Shown here: piece after piece, positions 1 to 9,123 of the stretch
Numbering within the stretch: the first letter of the stretch is position 1
Layout: every line of letters begins with the position of its first letter
Program-made: the position numbers and the translations under genes
Assembly: GCA_902762325.1 (NCBI GenBank)
Contig: CACWNV010000010.1
Coordinates: 41,439 to 105,438 of the forward strand
DNA from: an uncultured Prevotellaceae bacterium
Lineage (GTDB): Bacteria; Bacteroidota; Bacteroidia; Bacteroidales; Bacteroidaceae
DNA: 64,000 nucleotides
Reading direction: 5' to 3'
The notes under the pieces: model-generated
Database searches by the model: none
What the model was told of the DNA's origin: nothing
The model's input: only the letters and a program-made list of their open reading frames with translations

Positions 1-168
1 GCCACCTCTGTAGCGAACAGTCATCTTACCGGTGTTGTTTCGACCACCAGTAGAGCGCTTACCGTAAACGAGAGACTTCTCTGGCACTGATGCAGTAATG
101 TCTTCGAAAGTGCCAATAATTTTGTGTCTTTGTCCCGGAGTTACCGGTTTTAATTTACGTACTGCCAT
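1..168 (-). CDS. rplB: 50S ribosomal protein L2, N-terminal part
   Basis: The first 56 residues are visible, beginning [16 protein letters not shown] and including the [17 protein letters not shown] segment typical of L2; the rest lies beyond the left edge. L2 binds 23S rRNA near the peptidyl-transferase centre. It follows rplW with a 6-base gap, in the usual S10-operon order L3-L4-L23-L2. Confidence 0.95.
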   Translation of the reverse strand, partial: MAVRKLKPVTPGQRHKIIGTFEDITASVPEKSLVYGKRSTGGRNNTGKMTVRYRGG

Positions 169-174
169 TTTTTA

Positions 175-468
175 TTAAATATTGCTGTAAAAATCAATTG
201 TATCGCCTTCCTTCAAAGTGACAATAGCTTTCTTGAATGAAGCTTTCTGACCTCTGATGAGACCCGACTTTGTGTAGCGGCTTGAGCGCTTACCAGCATA
301 ACGCATGGTATTCACTTTTTCTACTGTAACATTATACAGATCCTCAACCTCTTTCTTAATCTGGAGCTTATTGGCCTCAGGGCTAACAATGAAACCAAAA
401 CGGTTCGGTCGTTTCTCTGTGATATTGGTCATCTTTTCTGTGACCAAAGGTTTAATGATAAATGCCAT
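175..468 (-). CDS. rplW: 50S ribosomal protein L23
   Basis: 97 residues beginning MAFIIKPLVTEKMTN, the usual L23 opening (KPxxTEK), full length. L23 sits at the exit of the ribosomal tunnel and docks trigger factor and SRP. The gene lies 19 bases after rplD and just before rplB, so co-transcription in the S10 operon is expected. Confidence 0.96.
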   Translation of the reverse strand: MAFIIKPLVTEKMTNITEKRPNRFGFIVSPEANKLQIKKEVEDLYNVTVEKVNTMRYAGKRSSRYTKSGLIRGQKASFKKAIVTLKEGDTIDFYSNI

Positions 469-487
469 TATAATAATCTCCTAATAT

Positions 488-1117
488 TTATTTGGTTAAG
501 ATTTCGTCGATAATCTCAAGGGATTTTTCAGTCACGACAAGAACATCAGCATTCAAAACTTTATAAGCATTGAGTGATGATGCGAGCATAACTTCAGACC
601 TCTGCAAGTTACGAGCCGACAAATATACGTTTTTATTTACATCTGGCAAAAGAAGAAGAACCTTTTTACCGTCGACTTTAAGATTTTTAGTAACATTTAT
701 GAAATCTTTAGTCTTTGGTGCCTCGAAATTGAAGTCTTCAACAACGAGGATAGCATCTTCCTGTGCCTTATAAGACAATGCAGATTTACGAGCAAGAACT
801 TTCACCTTCTTGTTCAGTTTTGTACGATAGTCACGGGGTTTCGGACCGAAAACGCGGCCACCACCCTTCAACAGCGGAGAATTGATGTCACCATGACGAG
901 CACCGCCTCCACCTTTCTGGCGACCCAGCTTACGTGTTGAACCTGCATGCTCACTTCTTTCCTTAGCCTTGGCTGTACCCTGACGCTGGTTACCCAGATA
1001 TTGCTTGACATCAAGATAAAGTACATGGTCGTTGGGCTCGATACCGAAAACCGCCTCGTTCAAAGAAACCTTTCTACCAGTCTCCTGACCTTTGATATTT
1101 AATACGCTGAGTTCCAT
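488..1117 (-). CDS. rplD: 50S ribosomal protein L4
   Basis: 209 residues from [14 protein letters not shown]. The open frame runs 11 codons further upstream, but this ATG overlaps the rplC stop as TAATG, the typical coupled arrangement, and the shorter form matches L4 length. The body contains the [30 protein letters not shown]-type basic loop (split here over residues about 50-85) that reaches into the exit tunnel. It is an S10-operon member between L3 and L23. Confidence 0.95.
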   Translation of the reverse strand: MELSVLNIKGQETGRKVSLNEAVFGIEPNDHVLYLDVKQYLGNQRQGTAKAKERSEHAGSTRKLGRQKGGGGARHGDINSPLLKGGGRVFGPKPRDYRTKLNKKVKVLARKSALSYKAQEDAILVVEDFNFEAPKTKDFINVTKNLKVDGKKVLLLLPDVNKNVYLSARNLQRSEVMLASSLNAYKVLNADVLVVTEKSLEIIDEILTK

Positions 1118-1731
1118 TATTTCAAAATTAAAACAGTTGAACCTTTGCATCCAGCAACACTACCCTTGATAAGGAGAAGGTTGTGCTCTGGAATAACCTT
1201 TAACACTCTGAGGTTCTGAGTTGTCACTCTGTCGCCTCCCATCTGGCCAGCCATACGCATTCCTTTGAATACTTTTGCCGGGTAAGAACAAGCGCCGATA
1301 GATCCCGGTTTGCGAGCGCGGTCGTCCTGACCGTGAGTGCTCTGACCAACACCACCAAAGCCGTGGCGTTTGATTACACCCTGAAAACCTTTACCCTTTG
1401 AGGTGCCGACAACGTCGACATACTCGGTGTCAGCAAACAGCTCAACTGTGACAGTGTCACCAAGGTTCAGCTCTTCATTAAACTTGAACTCGGCCAAGTG
1501 CTTTTTCGGCGTTGTGCCTGCTTTCTTGAAGATTCCGAGCATAGGCTTAGTAGTATTCTTCTCCTTAGCCTCGCCGAAAGCCAACTGAACAGCCTCATAA
1601 CCATCTTTCTCGACGGTCTTTACCTGAGTAACGACACAAGGACCAGCTTCGATAACAGTGCACGGCACATTCTTACCGTCGGCACTGAAAACGGATGTCA
1701 TTCCGATTTTTCTTCCAATTAATCCTGGCAT
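1117..1731 (-). CDS. rplC: 50S ribosomal protein L3
   Basis: 204 residues from [15 protein letters not shown], the standard L3 start. The middle holds the conserved [34 protein letters not shown] region that enters the peptidyl-transferase centre. The first 31 bases of the gene (1701-1731) are repeated exactly just upstream at 1732-1762. The start is therefore chosen by frame: the upstream ATG copy (1760-1762) is out of frame by one base and reads a 29-codon peptide ending at 1673, while the copy at 1729-1731 reads the whole protein. The last base of its stop is shared with rplD. Confidence 0.94.
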   Translation of the reverse strand: MPGLIGRKIGMTSVFSADGKNVPCTVIEAGPCVVTQVKTVEKDGYEAVQLAFGEAKEKNTTKPMLGIFKKAGTTPKKHLAEFKFNEELNLGDTVTVELFADTEYVDVVGTSKGKGFQGVIKRHGFGGVGQSTHGQDDRARKPGSIGACSYPAKVFKGMRMAGQMGGDRVTTQNLRVLKVIPEHNLLLIKGSVAGCKGSTVLILK

Positions 1732-1762
1732 TTCCGATTTTTCTTCCAATTAATCCTGGCAT
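1701..1762. repeat. Exact 31-bp tandem duplication covering the rplC start
   Basis: The 31-base unit at 1701-1731 (start and first ten codons of rplC on the minus strand) recurs without mismatch at 1732-1762. As 31 is not a multiple of three, the upper copy makes an out-of-frame ATG reading [10 protein letters not shown] and then diverging to a TAA at 1673-1675. It leaves the true gene intact but gives its mRNA a decoy start. Confidence 0.95.
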
Positions 1763-1810
1763 TTCAATGATAAATAAAATAATTAATAATAATAAATGAA
1801 TCTCTCTAAA

Positions 1811-2116
1811 TTAGACCTTGATTTCAACCTCAACACCGCTGGGAAGCTCAAGCTTCATCAAAGCGTCAACGGTCTTAGCTGTAGAGCTGTAGATGTCAAT
1901 GAGACGCTTGAAGGTAGAAAGCTGGAACTGCTCACGTGCCTTTTTGTTTACGAAGGTACTACGGTTTACTGTGAAAATACGCTTGTGCGTTGGAAGGGGA
2001 ATCGGTCCGCTAACAATAGCGCCGGTAGCCTTTACGGCCTTCACGATCTTCTCAGCTGATTTGTCAACCAATTTGTGGTCGTAACTTTTCAGTTTGATTC
2101 TAATTTTCTGACTCAT
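1811..2116 (-). CDS. rpsJ: 30S ribosomal protein S10
   Basis: 101 residues beginning [20 protein letters not shown], with the conserved GPIPLPT and FTVNRS stretches of S10/NusE. It is part of the 30S head and, as NusE, of transcription antitermination complexes. It is the first gene of the S10 group and follows fusA after an 89-base gap holding a hairpin. No tuf gene lies between fusA and rpsJ. Confidence 0.97.
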   Translation of the reverse strand: MSQKIRIKLKSYDHKLVDKSAEKIVKAVKATGAIVSGPIPLPTHKRIFTVNRSTFVNKKAREQFQLSTFKRLIDIYSSTAKTVDALMKLELPSGVEVEIKV

Positions 2117-2158
2117 AGTCGTTGTTAAATTGTTATTTGTTAATTTATAATTGTAAAG

Positions 2159-2198
2159 AGATACACTGCTTAAGAGTCATTTACTAAACAGTGTATCT
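2159..2198 (-). terminator. Hairpin between fusA and rpsJ (possible partial terminator)
   Basis: AGATACACTG (2159-2168) and CAGTGTATCT (2189-2198) form a perfect 10-bp stem with a 20-base loop, 7 bases after the fusA stop. On the minus strand it is followed by AU-rich sequence without a clean U-tract, so leaky termination or mRNA processing is as likely as full termination. Confidence 0.45.
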
Positions 2199-2205
2199 AA
2201 AGTTT

Positions 2206-4323
2206 TTATACGAGATCAGCACGTCCCTTAATCTCCTCAAGCACTGCCTTGGCGATAGAGCTTGAAAGTGGAGCGTGATGATCGTACTCCATAGAACTGG
2301 TAGCACGGCCGGAAGTGATAGTACGCAGAGCCGTTACATAACCGAACATCTCTGCCAGTGGAACCATAGCCTTCACGATGCGGGCACCGCTGCGGGCTTC
2401 GTCCATACCTTCAACCTGTCCACGACGCTTGTTCAAGTCACCAATCACATCACCCATGTTCTCCTCGGGAGTAACAACCTCTACCTTCATGATCGGCTCC
2501 ATCAGAGCAGGACCGGCCTTCGGGCAGATGTTCTTATAGGCATTGATGGCTGCAAGTTCGAAGGAGAGCTGGTCGGAGTCAACTGGATGGAACGAACCAT
2601 CAACCAAAGTAACCTTCAGACCTGTCATCGGATAACCGCCAAGTATACCATTCTTCATGGCTGTCTCAAAGCCCTTCTGAACTGACGGGATGAACTCCTT
2701 AGGCACGTTACCACCCTTCACCTCATTGATGAACTGCAGATCGCCCTCGGTGTAGTCAGGATCCTTCGGACCTACATTCACGATGATGTCAGCGAACTTA
2801 CCGCGACCACCCGACTGCTTCTTGTAGACCTCACGGTGCATGGAAACTTCCTTCGTGATGGCCTCTTTATAGTTAACCTGAGGCTTACCCTGATTACATT
2901 CAACCTTGAACTCGCGCTTCAGACGGTCGATGATGATGTCGAGATGGAGCTCACCCATACCAGAGATAATGGTCTGACCACTCTGCTCGTCGGTGCGTAC
3001 TGTGAAGGTAGGATCCTCTTCAGCCAGCTTAGCAAGACCGTTGTCGAGCTTAGCGATGTCAGCCTGGCTCTTCGGCTCAACAGCAATAGAGATCACGGTG
3101 TCGGGGAATGTCATAGACTCAAGTACGATGGGAGCATTCTCATCACAGAGAGTGTCACCAGTACGGATATCCTTGAAGCCTACACCTGCGCCGATGTCAC
3201 CGGCATCGATGCTTTCCATAGGAATCTCCTTGTTGGAGTTCATCTGGAACAGACGACTGATACGCTCCTTCTTACCTGAACGGGGGTTGTAAACATACGA
3301 ACCAGCCTGAACCTTTCCTGAATAGACACGGAAGAACACCAGACGACCCATATATGGATCTGTAGCGATCTTAAATGCAAGAGCAGAAGTAGGCTCGCTC
3401 TCAGATGGCTTGCGGCTCTCTTCTTCTTCTGTGTCAGGATTCGTGCCCACTACAGCCTCTGTATCCAGAGGAGAAGGCAAGAATGCACAAACGTAGTCGA
3501 GAAGGGGCTGCACACCTTTGTTCTTGTAAGAAGAACCCAGCACCATCGGGGTGATCTCCATAGAGCAGCATCCCTTACGGAGAGCAGCAATAATCTGCTC
3601 CTCAGGAATATCCTGACCGTCAAGGTACTTCTCCATCAGATCGTCGTCGAAGTTGGCGGCTGTCTCAATCATCTTCTCACGCCACTCTGTTGCTTCATCA
3701 ACGAGGTCAGCAGGAATCTCCTCGATGTCATACTCGGCACCCATTGTCTCATCGTGCCAGAGGATAGCCTTCATCTTGATGAGGTCGATGACACCTTTGA
3801 AGTTCTCTTCAGCACCGATAGGAATCTGCACGGGGCAGGGATTTGCACCAAGGATATCCTTCATCTGCTGTACGGTCTCGAAAAAGTCTGCACCAGAACG
3901 GTCCATCTTGTTCACGTAACCGATACGTGGCACGTTATACTTATCAGCCTGGCGCCACACGGTCTCTGACTGAGGCTGTACACCGTCAGCAGCTGAATAA
4001 GTTGCGACAGCTCCGTCGAGTACACGCAGCGAACGCTCTACCTCAGCGGTAAAGTCGACGTGTCCCGGAGTGTCAATAAGATTGATCTTATATTGCTTGT
4101 TGTTGTAGTTCCAGTTACAGGTAGTGGCAGCAGAGGTGATGGTTATACCACGCTCCTGCTCCTGAGCCATCCAGTCCATAGTTGCGGCACCATCGTGCAC
4201 CTCACCTATTTTATGGGTCTTACCTGTATAGAACAGAATGCGCTCACTTGTTGTTGTCTTACCGGCATCAATGTGAGCCATGATACCGATATTGCGTGTC
4301 AAATGTAAATCGCGATTTGCCAT
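2206..4323 (-). CDS. fusA: Elongation factor G
   Basis: 705 residues. G1 AHIDAGKTT (about 16-24), the [11 protein letters not shown] switch region, G3 DTPGHVDF and G4 NKMDRSGAD are all visible, followed by the EF-G domains II-V, ending in the usual GRADLV-type tail. It is the translocation GTPase, acting in the cytoplasm on the ribosome. It lies 37 bases after rpsG in the str-type order rpsL-rpsG-fusA. Confidence 0.97.
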   Translation of the reverse strand: MANRDLHLTRNIGIMAHIDAGKTTTSERILFYTGKTHKIGEVHDGAATMDWMAQEQERGITITSAATTCNWNYNNKQYKINLIDTPGHVDFTAEVERSLRVLDGAVATYSAADGVQPQSETVWRQADKYNVPRIGYVNKMDRSGADFFETVQQMKDILGANPCPVQIPIGAEENFKGVIDLIKMKAILWHDETMGAEYDIEEIPADLVDEATEWREKMIETAANFDDDLMEKYLDGQDIPEEQIIAALRKGCCSMEITPMVLGSSYKNKGVQPLLDYVCAFLPSPLDTEAVVGTNPDTEEEESRKPSESEPTSALAFKIATDPYMGRLVFFRVYSGKVQAGSYVYNPRSGKKERISRLFQMNSNKEIPMESIDAGDIGAGVGFKDIRTGDTLCDENAPIVLESMTFPDTVISIAVEPKSQADIAKLDNGLAKLAEEDPTFTVRTDEQSGQTIISGMGELHLDIIIDRLKREFKVECNQGKPQVNYKEAITKEVSMHREVYKKQSGGRGKFADIIVNVGPKDPDYTEGDLQFINEVKGGNVPKEFIPSVQKGFETAMKNGILGGYPMTGLKVTLVDGSFHPVDSDQLSFELAAINAYKNICPKAGPALMEPIMKVEVVTPEENMGDVIGDLNKRRGQVEGMDEARSGARIVKAMVPLAEMFGYVTALRTITSGRATSSMEYDHHAPLSSSIAKAVLEEIKGRADLV

Positions 4324-4360
4324 TGTCTTTTTACCTTGTCTTATACCTTTTATTTATATC

Positions 4361-4837
4361 TTAGAATCTGAAGTGAGCAAATGCACGGTTTGCTTCAGCC
4401 ATACGGTGCATGTCCTCCTTACGCTTGAAGGCTCCACCCTGGTTGTTATATGCGTCCATAATCTCAGCAGCCAGCTTCTCAGCCATGCTCTTACCACCAC
4501 GCTTGCGGGCATAGTTAATCATGTTCTTCATGGAAATACTCTCCTTACGGTCAGGACGGATCTCTGTAGGAACCTGGAAGGTTGCACCACCGATACGGCG
4601 GCTCTTCACCTCCACCTGAGGAGTGATGTTGTCAAGGGCCTGTTTCCAGATTTCCAGGGGAGACTTCTCCTCCTTGGCCATCTTAGCCTTTACATTATCA
4701 AGAGCATTGTAGAAGATTTCGTAAGAGATAGACTTCTTACCGTCATACATCAGATGATTTACGAACTTGGAGACCTTCTGGTCGTTGAAGACTGGATCGG
4801 GCAGGATCACACGCTTCTTTGGTTTTGCTTTTCTCAT
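4361..4837 (-). CDS. rpsG: 30S ribosomal protein S7
   Basis: 158 residues starting [19 protein letters not shown], with the central [15 protein letters not shown] segment that contacts 16S rRNA and ending [13 protein letters not shown]7 starts assembly of the 30S head. It lies between rpsL and fusA. The 148-base gap to rpsL contains a short AAGGT/ACCTT hairpin (about 4964-4977) just after the rpsL stop and two copies of AACGATTAAT. Confidence 0.96.
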   Translation of the reverse strand: MRKAKPKKRVILPDPVFNDQKVSKFVNHLMYDGKKSISYEIFYNALDNVKAKMAKEEKSPLEIWKQALDNITPQVEVKSRRIGGATFQVPTEIRPDRKESISMKNMINYARKRGGKSMAEKLAAEIMDAYNNQGGAFKRKEDMHRMAEANRAFAHFRF

Positions 4838-4985
4838 TTTGTTTTGTAACGATTAATTCTGCATGGGGCTGTTCACGTTCTTCAACATCCGCTCCCGGAT
4901 ATTTACTCAACCTTTTATAACATTCTCCAGCAAAACGATTAATAAAAATTCTTTTATCGTCCTAAGGTAAACACCTTATTATATA

Positions 4986-5366
4986 TTACTTCTTCTGCTT
5001 AGGACGCTTAGCTCCATATTTACTACGGCGCTGAGTACGATTGGCTACGCCTGCGGTATCAAGTGTACCACGAACAATGTGATAACGTACACCGGGAAGG
5101 TCCTTTACACGACCGCCACGTACCAAAACGATAGAGTGCTCCTGAAGGTTGTGTCCCTCTCCTGGAATATAGGAGTTCACTTCCTTCTGGTTTGTCAAAC
5201 GAACACGGGCAACTTTACGCATTGCCGAATTAGGCTTCTTAGGAGTTGTTGTGTAAACACGAACGCATACACCACGACGCTGAGGACATGAGTCCAAAGC
5301 AGGTGATTTGCTCTTGTCTACGAGTTCCTTTCTGCCTTTTCTTACTAATTGTGAAATAGTAGGCAT
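4986..5366 (-). CDS. rpsL: 30S ribosomal protein S12
   Basis: 126 residues beginning [24 protein letters not shown], with [16 protein letters not shown] and [17 protein letters not shown], the decoding-centre loops where streptomycin-resistance changes are known to fall. The lysine after TTPK is present, as in sensitive strains. It is the first gene of the str operon, with a -7 element at 5447-5454 and an upstream terminator separating it from the DUF3467 gene. Confidence 0.97.
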   Translation of the reverse strand: MPTISQLVRKGRKELVDKSKSPALDSCPQRRGVCVRVYTTTPKKPNSAMRKVARVRLTNQKEVNSYIPGEGHNLQEHSIVLVRGGRVKDLPGVRYHIVRGTLDTAGVANRTQRRSKYGAKRPKQKK

Positions 5367-5446
5367 AATTTTACTTTTTTTAATTTATATATTTATTTTG
5401 TTGTTGTCTGACTTCACATACGGCCACAATAAGCCGTTTCGGGGTG

Positions 5447-5454
5447 CAAAGGTA
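5447..5454 (-). promoter_or_regulatory. Promoter -7 element for rpsL operon
   Basis: On the minus strand the sequence reads TACCTTTG, a perfect TAnnTTTG box, about 81 bases before the rpsL ATG. No clear TTTG is found at the -33 position. It lies between the DUF3467 terminator and rpsL, where an operon promoter is expected. Confidence 0.6.
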
Positions 5455-5489
5455 CGAACTTTCCGTGAAATCACCTAATTATAAGAAAA

Positions 5490-5531
5490 CAAAAAAGCCT
5501 ACCTTTTGCCAGAATTAGCAAAATATAGGCT
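5490..5531 (-). terminator. Terminator after DUF3467 gene
   Basis: AGCCTA (5496-5501) pairs with TAGGCT (5526-5531) and TTTTGC (5504-5509) with GCAAAA (5518-5523), an interrupted 12-bp stem followed on the minus strand by TTTTTTGTTTTC. It ends the DUF3467 transcript ahead of the rpsL promoter. Confidence 0.8.
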
Positions 5532-5583
5532 CCGTTAAGATTTTTTAATGTCTTAAAAAACTATTTGTCTGTCTTTTGAGACT

Positions 5584-5907
5584 TTATGCTTGACCCTTTC
5601 CTTTGCCAAAGGGGGCAATTGTACCGGGTTCCTGATTGGGGAGCATGATTTTCCCAAACTCGTATTCATACTTGTAAATGTTACCCTGCAAGGCACCCAA
5701 CAGCAGTTTCGCATGTTCAGGAGTGAGGATGATACGGCTGCACACATCTGGCTTGGGCAGGCCTGGCAGCGCACAGGCAAAGTCAATAACGAACTCACTA
5801 TGGGAATGGCTGATGAGAGCAAGGTTACTATACACGCCATGGGCAACTTCTGGGCGCAGGTTCATCTGAATCTGGTTCTGAGGCTGTTTGTTATTGTTGT
5901 CTTCCAT
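5584..5907 (-). CDS. DUF3467 domain protein
   Basis: 107 residues with the DUF3467 pattern: MNLRPEVAHGVYSNLALISHS (split over residues about 15-35), HSEFVIDFACALPG, then SRIILTPEHAKLLLGALQGNIYKYE. No catalytic motif and no signal peptide are seen; function is unknown. In Bacteroides, as I recall, this family sits between rpoC and rpsL; here it keeps its place beside rpsL but its upstream neighbour is the divergent GH35 gene rather than rpoBC. It has its own promoter (5951-5982) and terminator (5490-5531), so it is probably a single-gene unit. Confidence 0.85.
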   Translation of the reverse strand: MEDNNNKQPQNQIQMNLRPEVAHGVYSNLALISHSHSEFVIDFACALPGLPKPDVCSRIILTPEHAKLLLGALQGNIYKYEYEFGKIMLPNQEPGTIAPFGKGKGQA

Positions 5908-5950
5908 TTGCTATATATAATATAATTAGGTGTAAATTTTTAACTGACTG

Positions 5951-5982
5951 CAAAGGTATAAACTTTCTCCCAATTCCACAAA
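5951..5982 (-). promoter_or_regulatory. Promoter for DUF3467 gene
   Basis: On the minus strand, TTTG (5979-5982), a 20-base spacer and TACCTTTG (5951-5958), a perfect match to the Bacteroidota -33/-7 form, about 44 bases before the start codon. Confidence 0.7.
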
Positions 5983-6111
5983 TGATTGCTTTGAAAAAAG
6001 CATATATGCAAACCCATTACAAATAACCATTAGTCTCTCCATAAACACTTTGTACTTTATCTACCCCCTCTTTTTTTGCCATTAATTTGAAGTAGTCTCA
6101 CAAAAAAAACT

Positions 6112-6119
6112 TATCTTTG
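6112..6119 (+). promoter_or_regulatory. Promoter -7 element for GH35 gene
   Basis: TATCTTTG lies 29 bases before the ATG. The nearest TTTG (6086-6089) is 22 bases upstream, slightly further than the usual 19-21. Confidence 0.55.
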
Positions 6120-6148
6120 CAAACAGATAACTCAAAACAACCGTTATA

Positions 6149-8539
6149 ATGAAACTAACCAAGCAATTTACTCTTATCGGCCTCATTATGGCTCTGGCCT
6201 GCATGCCTTGCATGGGCATGGCTAACACACCATCGCATCCCACCGTCTCACAGGCTGCACCGAAGGACAAAGGCAACTTCAGTGTAGGAAAGGGCACCTT
6301 CCTGCTTAACGGAAAGCCTTTCATCGTTAAAGCTGCCGAAGTACATTATCCTCGTATCCCTCAAGAATACTGGGAGCATCGCATCCAGATGTGTAAGGCT
6401 TTGGGAATGAACACTTTGTGTCTGTACGTTTTTTGGAACATTCACGAACAGCGTGAGGGCGAATTCGACTTCACAGGAAACAATGACGTAGCCGCATTCT
6501 GCCGCCTTGCCCAGAAGAACGGTATGTATGTCATCGTGCGCCCCGGTCCCTACGTGTGTGCAGAATGGGAGATGGGCGGTCTGCCCTGGTGGCTGTTGAA
6601 GAAGAAAGACATCCGCCTGCGCGAACAGGACCCTTATTTCATGGAACGCGTGAAAATCTTCGAGAAGAAGGTTGGGGAGCAGCTTTCGTCGCTGACCATT
6701 CAGAACGGAGGTCCTATCATCATGATCCAAGTGGAAAACGAATATGGCTCTTACGGCGAGAATAAGCCCTACGTAAGTGAGATACGCGACTGTCTGCGCG
6801 GTATCTACGGCGACAAGGTGGCACTGTTCCAATGCGACTGGTCGTCTAACTTCGAGAAGAACGGCCTCGAAGATCTAGTATGGACGATGAACTTCGGTAC
6901 GGGTGCAAACATCGACAATCAGTTCCAGCGTCTCGGACAGCTCCGTCCCGACGCTCCCAAGATGTGCTCGGAGTTCTGGAGCGGATGGTTTGACAAGTGG
7001 GGAGCACGCCATGAGACTCGTCCTTCCAAGGATATGGTGGACGGCATGGACGAGATGCTGTCGAAAGGCATCAGCTTCTCGCTATACATGACGCATGGTG
7101 GTACTTCGTTCGGTCACTGGGCAGGCGCCAACAGTCCGGGGTTTGCTCCCGACGTGACCTCCTATGACTACGACGCACCTATCAATGAATACGGTCTTGC
7201 CACTCCTAAATTCTTTGAACTACGTGAGATGATGCAGAAGTACAGCACACGCAAGCTGCCTGCCATCCCCAAGGCGCCAATGCCTATCATTACTGTTCCT
7301 GAGTTCAAACTGTCAGAATTCTCTCCCATTGAGATGGGACGTGACAAGATTGACGAGAGTGTCGAGGTGAAGACATTCGAAGACATGGACATGGGATGGG
7401 GCTCTATGGTCTACTCTACCCTTCTTCCGAAAGTTGACGGACAGAGTGTCCTCACACTGAATGAAGCACACGACTACGCACAGGTGTTCATCAATGGAAA
7501 GTTTATCGGGAAGATTGACCGTGTAAGACACGAGAACAGCATCACTCTCCCCACCGTGAACAAAGGCGACCGGCTGACTATCCTTGTCGAGGGAATGGGA
7601 CGCATCAATTTCGGACGTGCAATCAAAGACCATAAAGGCATCACAGATAAAGTAACGCTCAGCGGTGAGGTGGATGGGCACAGCTTCACCATCAACTTGA
7701 AGAACTGGGTGATGGAGACCTTACCTGACGACTATGAGAGTGCCCGTAAGGCTCTCACGATGAAAAACAAGGCTTCATCTATGATCAGGCTTATCGAACA
7801 AGAGGGCATTGGCTACTATCGCGGATACTTCAACCTTGCGAAGACGGGAGACACATTCCTGAACTTCGAGGCTTTCGGCAAAGGACAAGTCTATGTAAAC
7901 GGTCATCCTATGGGACGCATCTGGCACATCGGTCCACAGCAGACGCTCTATGTTCCTGGTTGCTGGCTGAAGAAAGGACAAAACGAGGTGATTGTTCTTG
8001 ACGTCGTCGGACCGAAGGGCGAGCCCGTTGTGTTTGGACAGGACAAGCCTGAACTGGACAAATTGAATCTGGAGAAGACATCAAAGCATAATAATCCTGG
8101 CGACTGTCCCGACCTCAACTCCGCCTCTCCTGTAGCAAAGGGACAGTTCACTGCGGGCAACGGCTGGCAGACCGTGAAGTTCGGAAACACCGTGCGCGGC
8201 AGGTATGTAGCGATTGAAGCTGGAAGCACACAGGCTGGTGATGATGTCGTTGCTGTGGCTGAGTTGTATCTGCAGGATGCAAACGGCAAACGACTGAGCC
8301 GTGAACCGTGGACGACAAAATATGCGGACAGTGAGAACGAGAATGGAAACCACATGGGCGATAAGGTCTTCGACTTGCAGGAAAGCACCTACTGGCAGAC
8401 CACTAAAGGCAGCGGATTCCCCCATCTCCTCGTCATTGACTTGGGTTCTGAACAGACCATCAGTGCACTTGAGTATCTGCCAAGGGCAGAACAGGGAGCA
8501 CCTGGCAGCATCAAGGATTATCGCATCTTTGTATATTAA
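6149..8539 (+). CDS. Secreted GH35 beta-galactosidase with C-terminal F5/8-like module
   Basis: 796 residues. An N-terminal signal peptide (hydrophobic about 8-24) exports it. The GH35 TIM barrel spans about 45-370: GKPFIVKAAEVHYPRIP, the acid/base Glu198 in QVENEYG and the nucleophile Glu275 in SEFWSGWF are all present. Beta-sandwich regions follow, and about 665-796 resembles an F5/8 type C (discoidin) sugar-binding module, with LIVIDLGSEQ-type and PGSIKDYRIFVY endings. It should release terminal beta-galactose, for example from pectin side chains, which would suit the nearby GH28 operon, though it is divergent from it. It is a single-gene unit with its own promoter and a strong terminator. 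Confidence 0.92.
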   Translation: MKLTKQFTLIGLIMALACMPCMGMANTPSHPTVSQAAPKDKGNFSVGKGTFLLNGKPFIVKAAEVHYPRIPQEYWEHRIQMCKALGMNTLCLYVFWNIHEQREGEFDFTGNNDVAAFCRLAQKNGMYVIVRPGPYVCAEWEMGGLPWWLLKKKDIRLREQDPYFMERVKIFEKKVGEQLSSLTIQNGGPIIMIQVENEYGSYGENKPYVSEIRDCLRGIYGDKVALFQCDWSSNFEKNGLEDLVWTMNFGTGANIDNQFQRLGQLRPDAPKMCSEFWSGWFDKWGARHETRPSKDMVDGMDEMLSKGISFSLYMTHGGTSFGHWAGANSPGFAPDVTSYDYDAPINEYGLATPKFFELREMMQKYSTRKLPAIPKAPMPIITVPEFKLSEFSPIEMGRDKIDESVEVKTFEDMDMGWGSMVYSTLLPKVDGQSVLTLNEAHDYAQVFINGKFIGKIDRVRHENSITLPTVNKGDRLTILVEGMGRINFGRAIKDHKGITDKVTLSGEVDGHSFTINLKNWVMETLPDDYESARKALTMKNKASSMIRLIEQEGIGYYRGYFNLAKTGDTFLNFEAFGKGQVYVNGHPMGRIWHIGPQQTLYVPGCWLKKGQNEVIVLDVVGPKGEPVVFGQDKPELDKLNLEKTSKHNNPGDCPDLNSASPVAKGQFTAGNGWQTVKFGNTVRGRYVAIEAGSTQAGDDVVAVAELYLQDANGKRLSREPWTTKYADSENENGNHMGDKVFDLQESTYWQTTKGSGFPHLLVIDLGSEQTISALEYLPRAEQGAPGSIKDYRIFVY

Positions 8540-8578
8540 TCTGAGGAAAAGAGAGGATTATAGAGAGAACTAAAAGGA

Positions 8579-8620
8579 AATAGAAGAAGATAGAAGTCAC
8601 TTATCTTCTTCTATTTTCTT
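8579..8620 (+). terminator. Terminator after GH35 gene
   Basis: AATAGAAGAAGATA (8579-8592) and TATCTTCTTCTATT (8602-8615) form a perfect 14-bp stem with a 9-base loop, followed by TTCTTTT. It starts 39 bases after the stop codon. Confidence 0.7.
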
Positions 8621-8679
8621 TTCACATGGGTTCGACGTAAGAAGATTGCAAGAGTCAGAGTTGCCTTTCTGATGAACAA

Positions 8680-8814
8680 TTATGAAGGATATGAAGGATA
8701 TGAAAGAACAAATAGCAACTTTCTCTATAGGAAATTATTTACCCCCGACCTAAATGTTTTTTCTTTATACGAAAGTTACTATTCTATCCTTCATATCTTT
8801 CATATCCTTCATAA
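8680..8814. repeat. 135-bp long imperfect palindrome with GATATGAAG arms
   Basis: The left arm (8680-8706) is built of ATGAAGGAT repeats and the right arm (8788-8814) is its near-perfect reverse complement; inside, AACTTTC and GAAAGTT continue the pairing. The 584-base gap between the GH35 gene and susD contains this, the 22-nt-period array beginning at 8835 and two terminators. An 81-codon frame crosses it, but the palindromic content argues that it is not a gene. A MITE-like element or a large hairpin is possible. Confidence 0.75.
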
Positions 8815-8834
8815 GTGGCAAAGACGACACTCGC

Positions 8835-8913
8835 AAATATGCCATTTCCGCCTCGCAAACCATACGTTTAGACTCCGTAAACGATACATTTATACATCAG
8901 AAACGATATATTC
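8835..8913. repeat. 22-nt-period AAA-N7-TTT array, locus 1
   Basis: Four 13-base modules AAATATGCCATTT (8835), AAACCATACGTTT (8857), AAACGATACATTT (8879) and AAACGATATATTC (8901) are separated by 9-base spacers, giving an exact 22-base period. The modules share only their AAA and TTT ends. It follows the long palindrome directly. Confidence 0.8.
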
Positions 8914-9061
8914 ATGAATGCCAAGTTTTCTGACTGTTAGATTTCATCGGACTCACGTTCTTTTAACTACTATTTTCTCTTTTCTACTTCAAAACATTCT
9001 TCCTCGCCGAAGGCGATTACTTTCAAAATTCTCCTTCAACCTTCCAACGTCTAAAACAATC

Positions 9062-9096
9062 GCCCCGCAAGTCATTTGAGCAAAGACTTGCGGGGC
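9062..9096 (-). terminator. Terminator after susD, possibly bidirectional
   Basis: GCCCCGCAAGTC (9062-9073) and GACTTGCGGGGC (9085-9096) form a perfect 12-bp GC-rich stem with an 11-base loop, 27 bases after the susD stop. Both sides have modest T-runs. Confidence 0.8.
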
Positions 9097-9123
9097 TGAT
9101 TTTATATCACTATTCAACAAGGA

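Noticed and set aside
1673-1762. 29-codon peptide from the duplicated rplC start as a gene
   Set aside because: It is a product of the tandem duplication and runs out of frame with L3; kept as a finding, not as a gene.
6248-6832. 194-codon frame opposite the GH35 gene
   Set aside because: Antisense shadow over the conserved GH35 barrel.
8672-8917. 81-codon open frame between GH35 and susD
   Set aside because: It is made of the long palindrome and the 22-nt array, has no recognisable protein pattern and no promoter.
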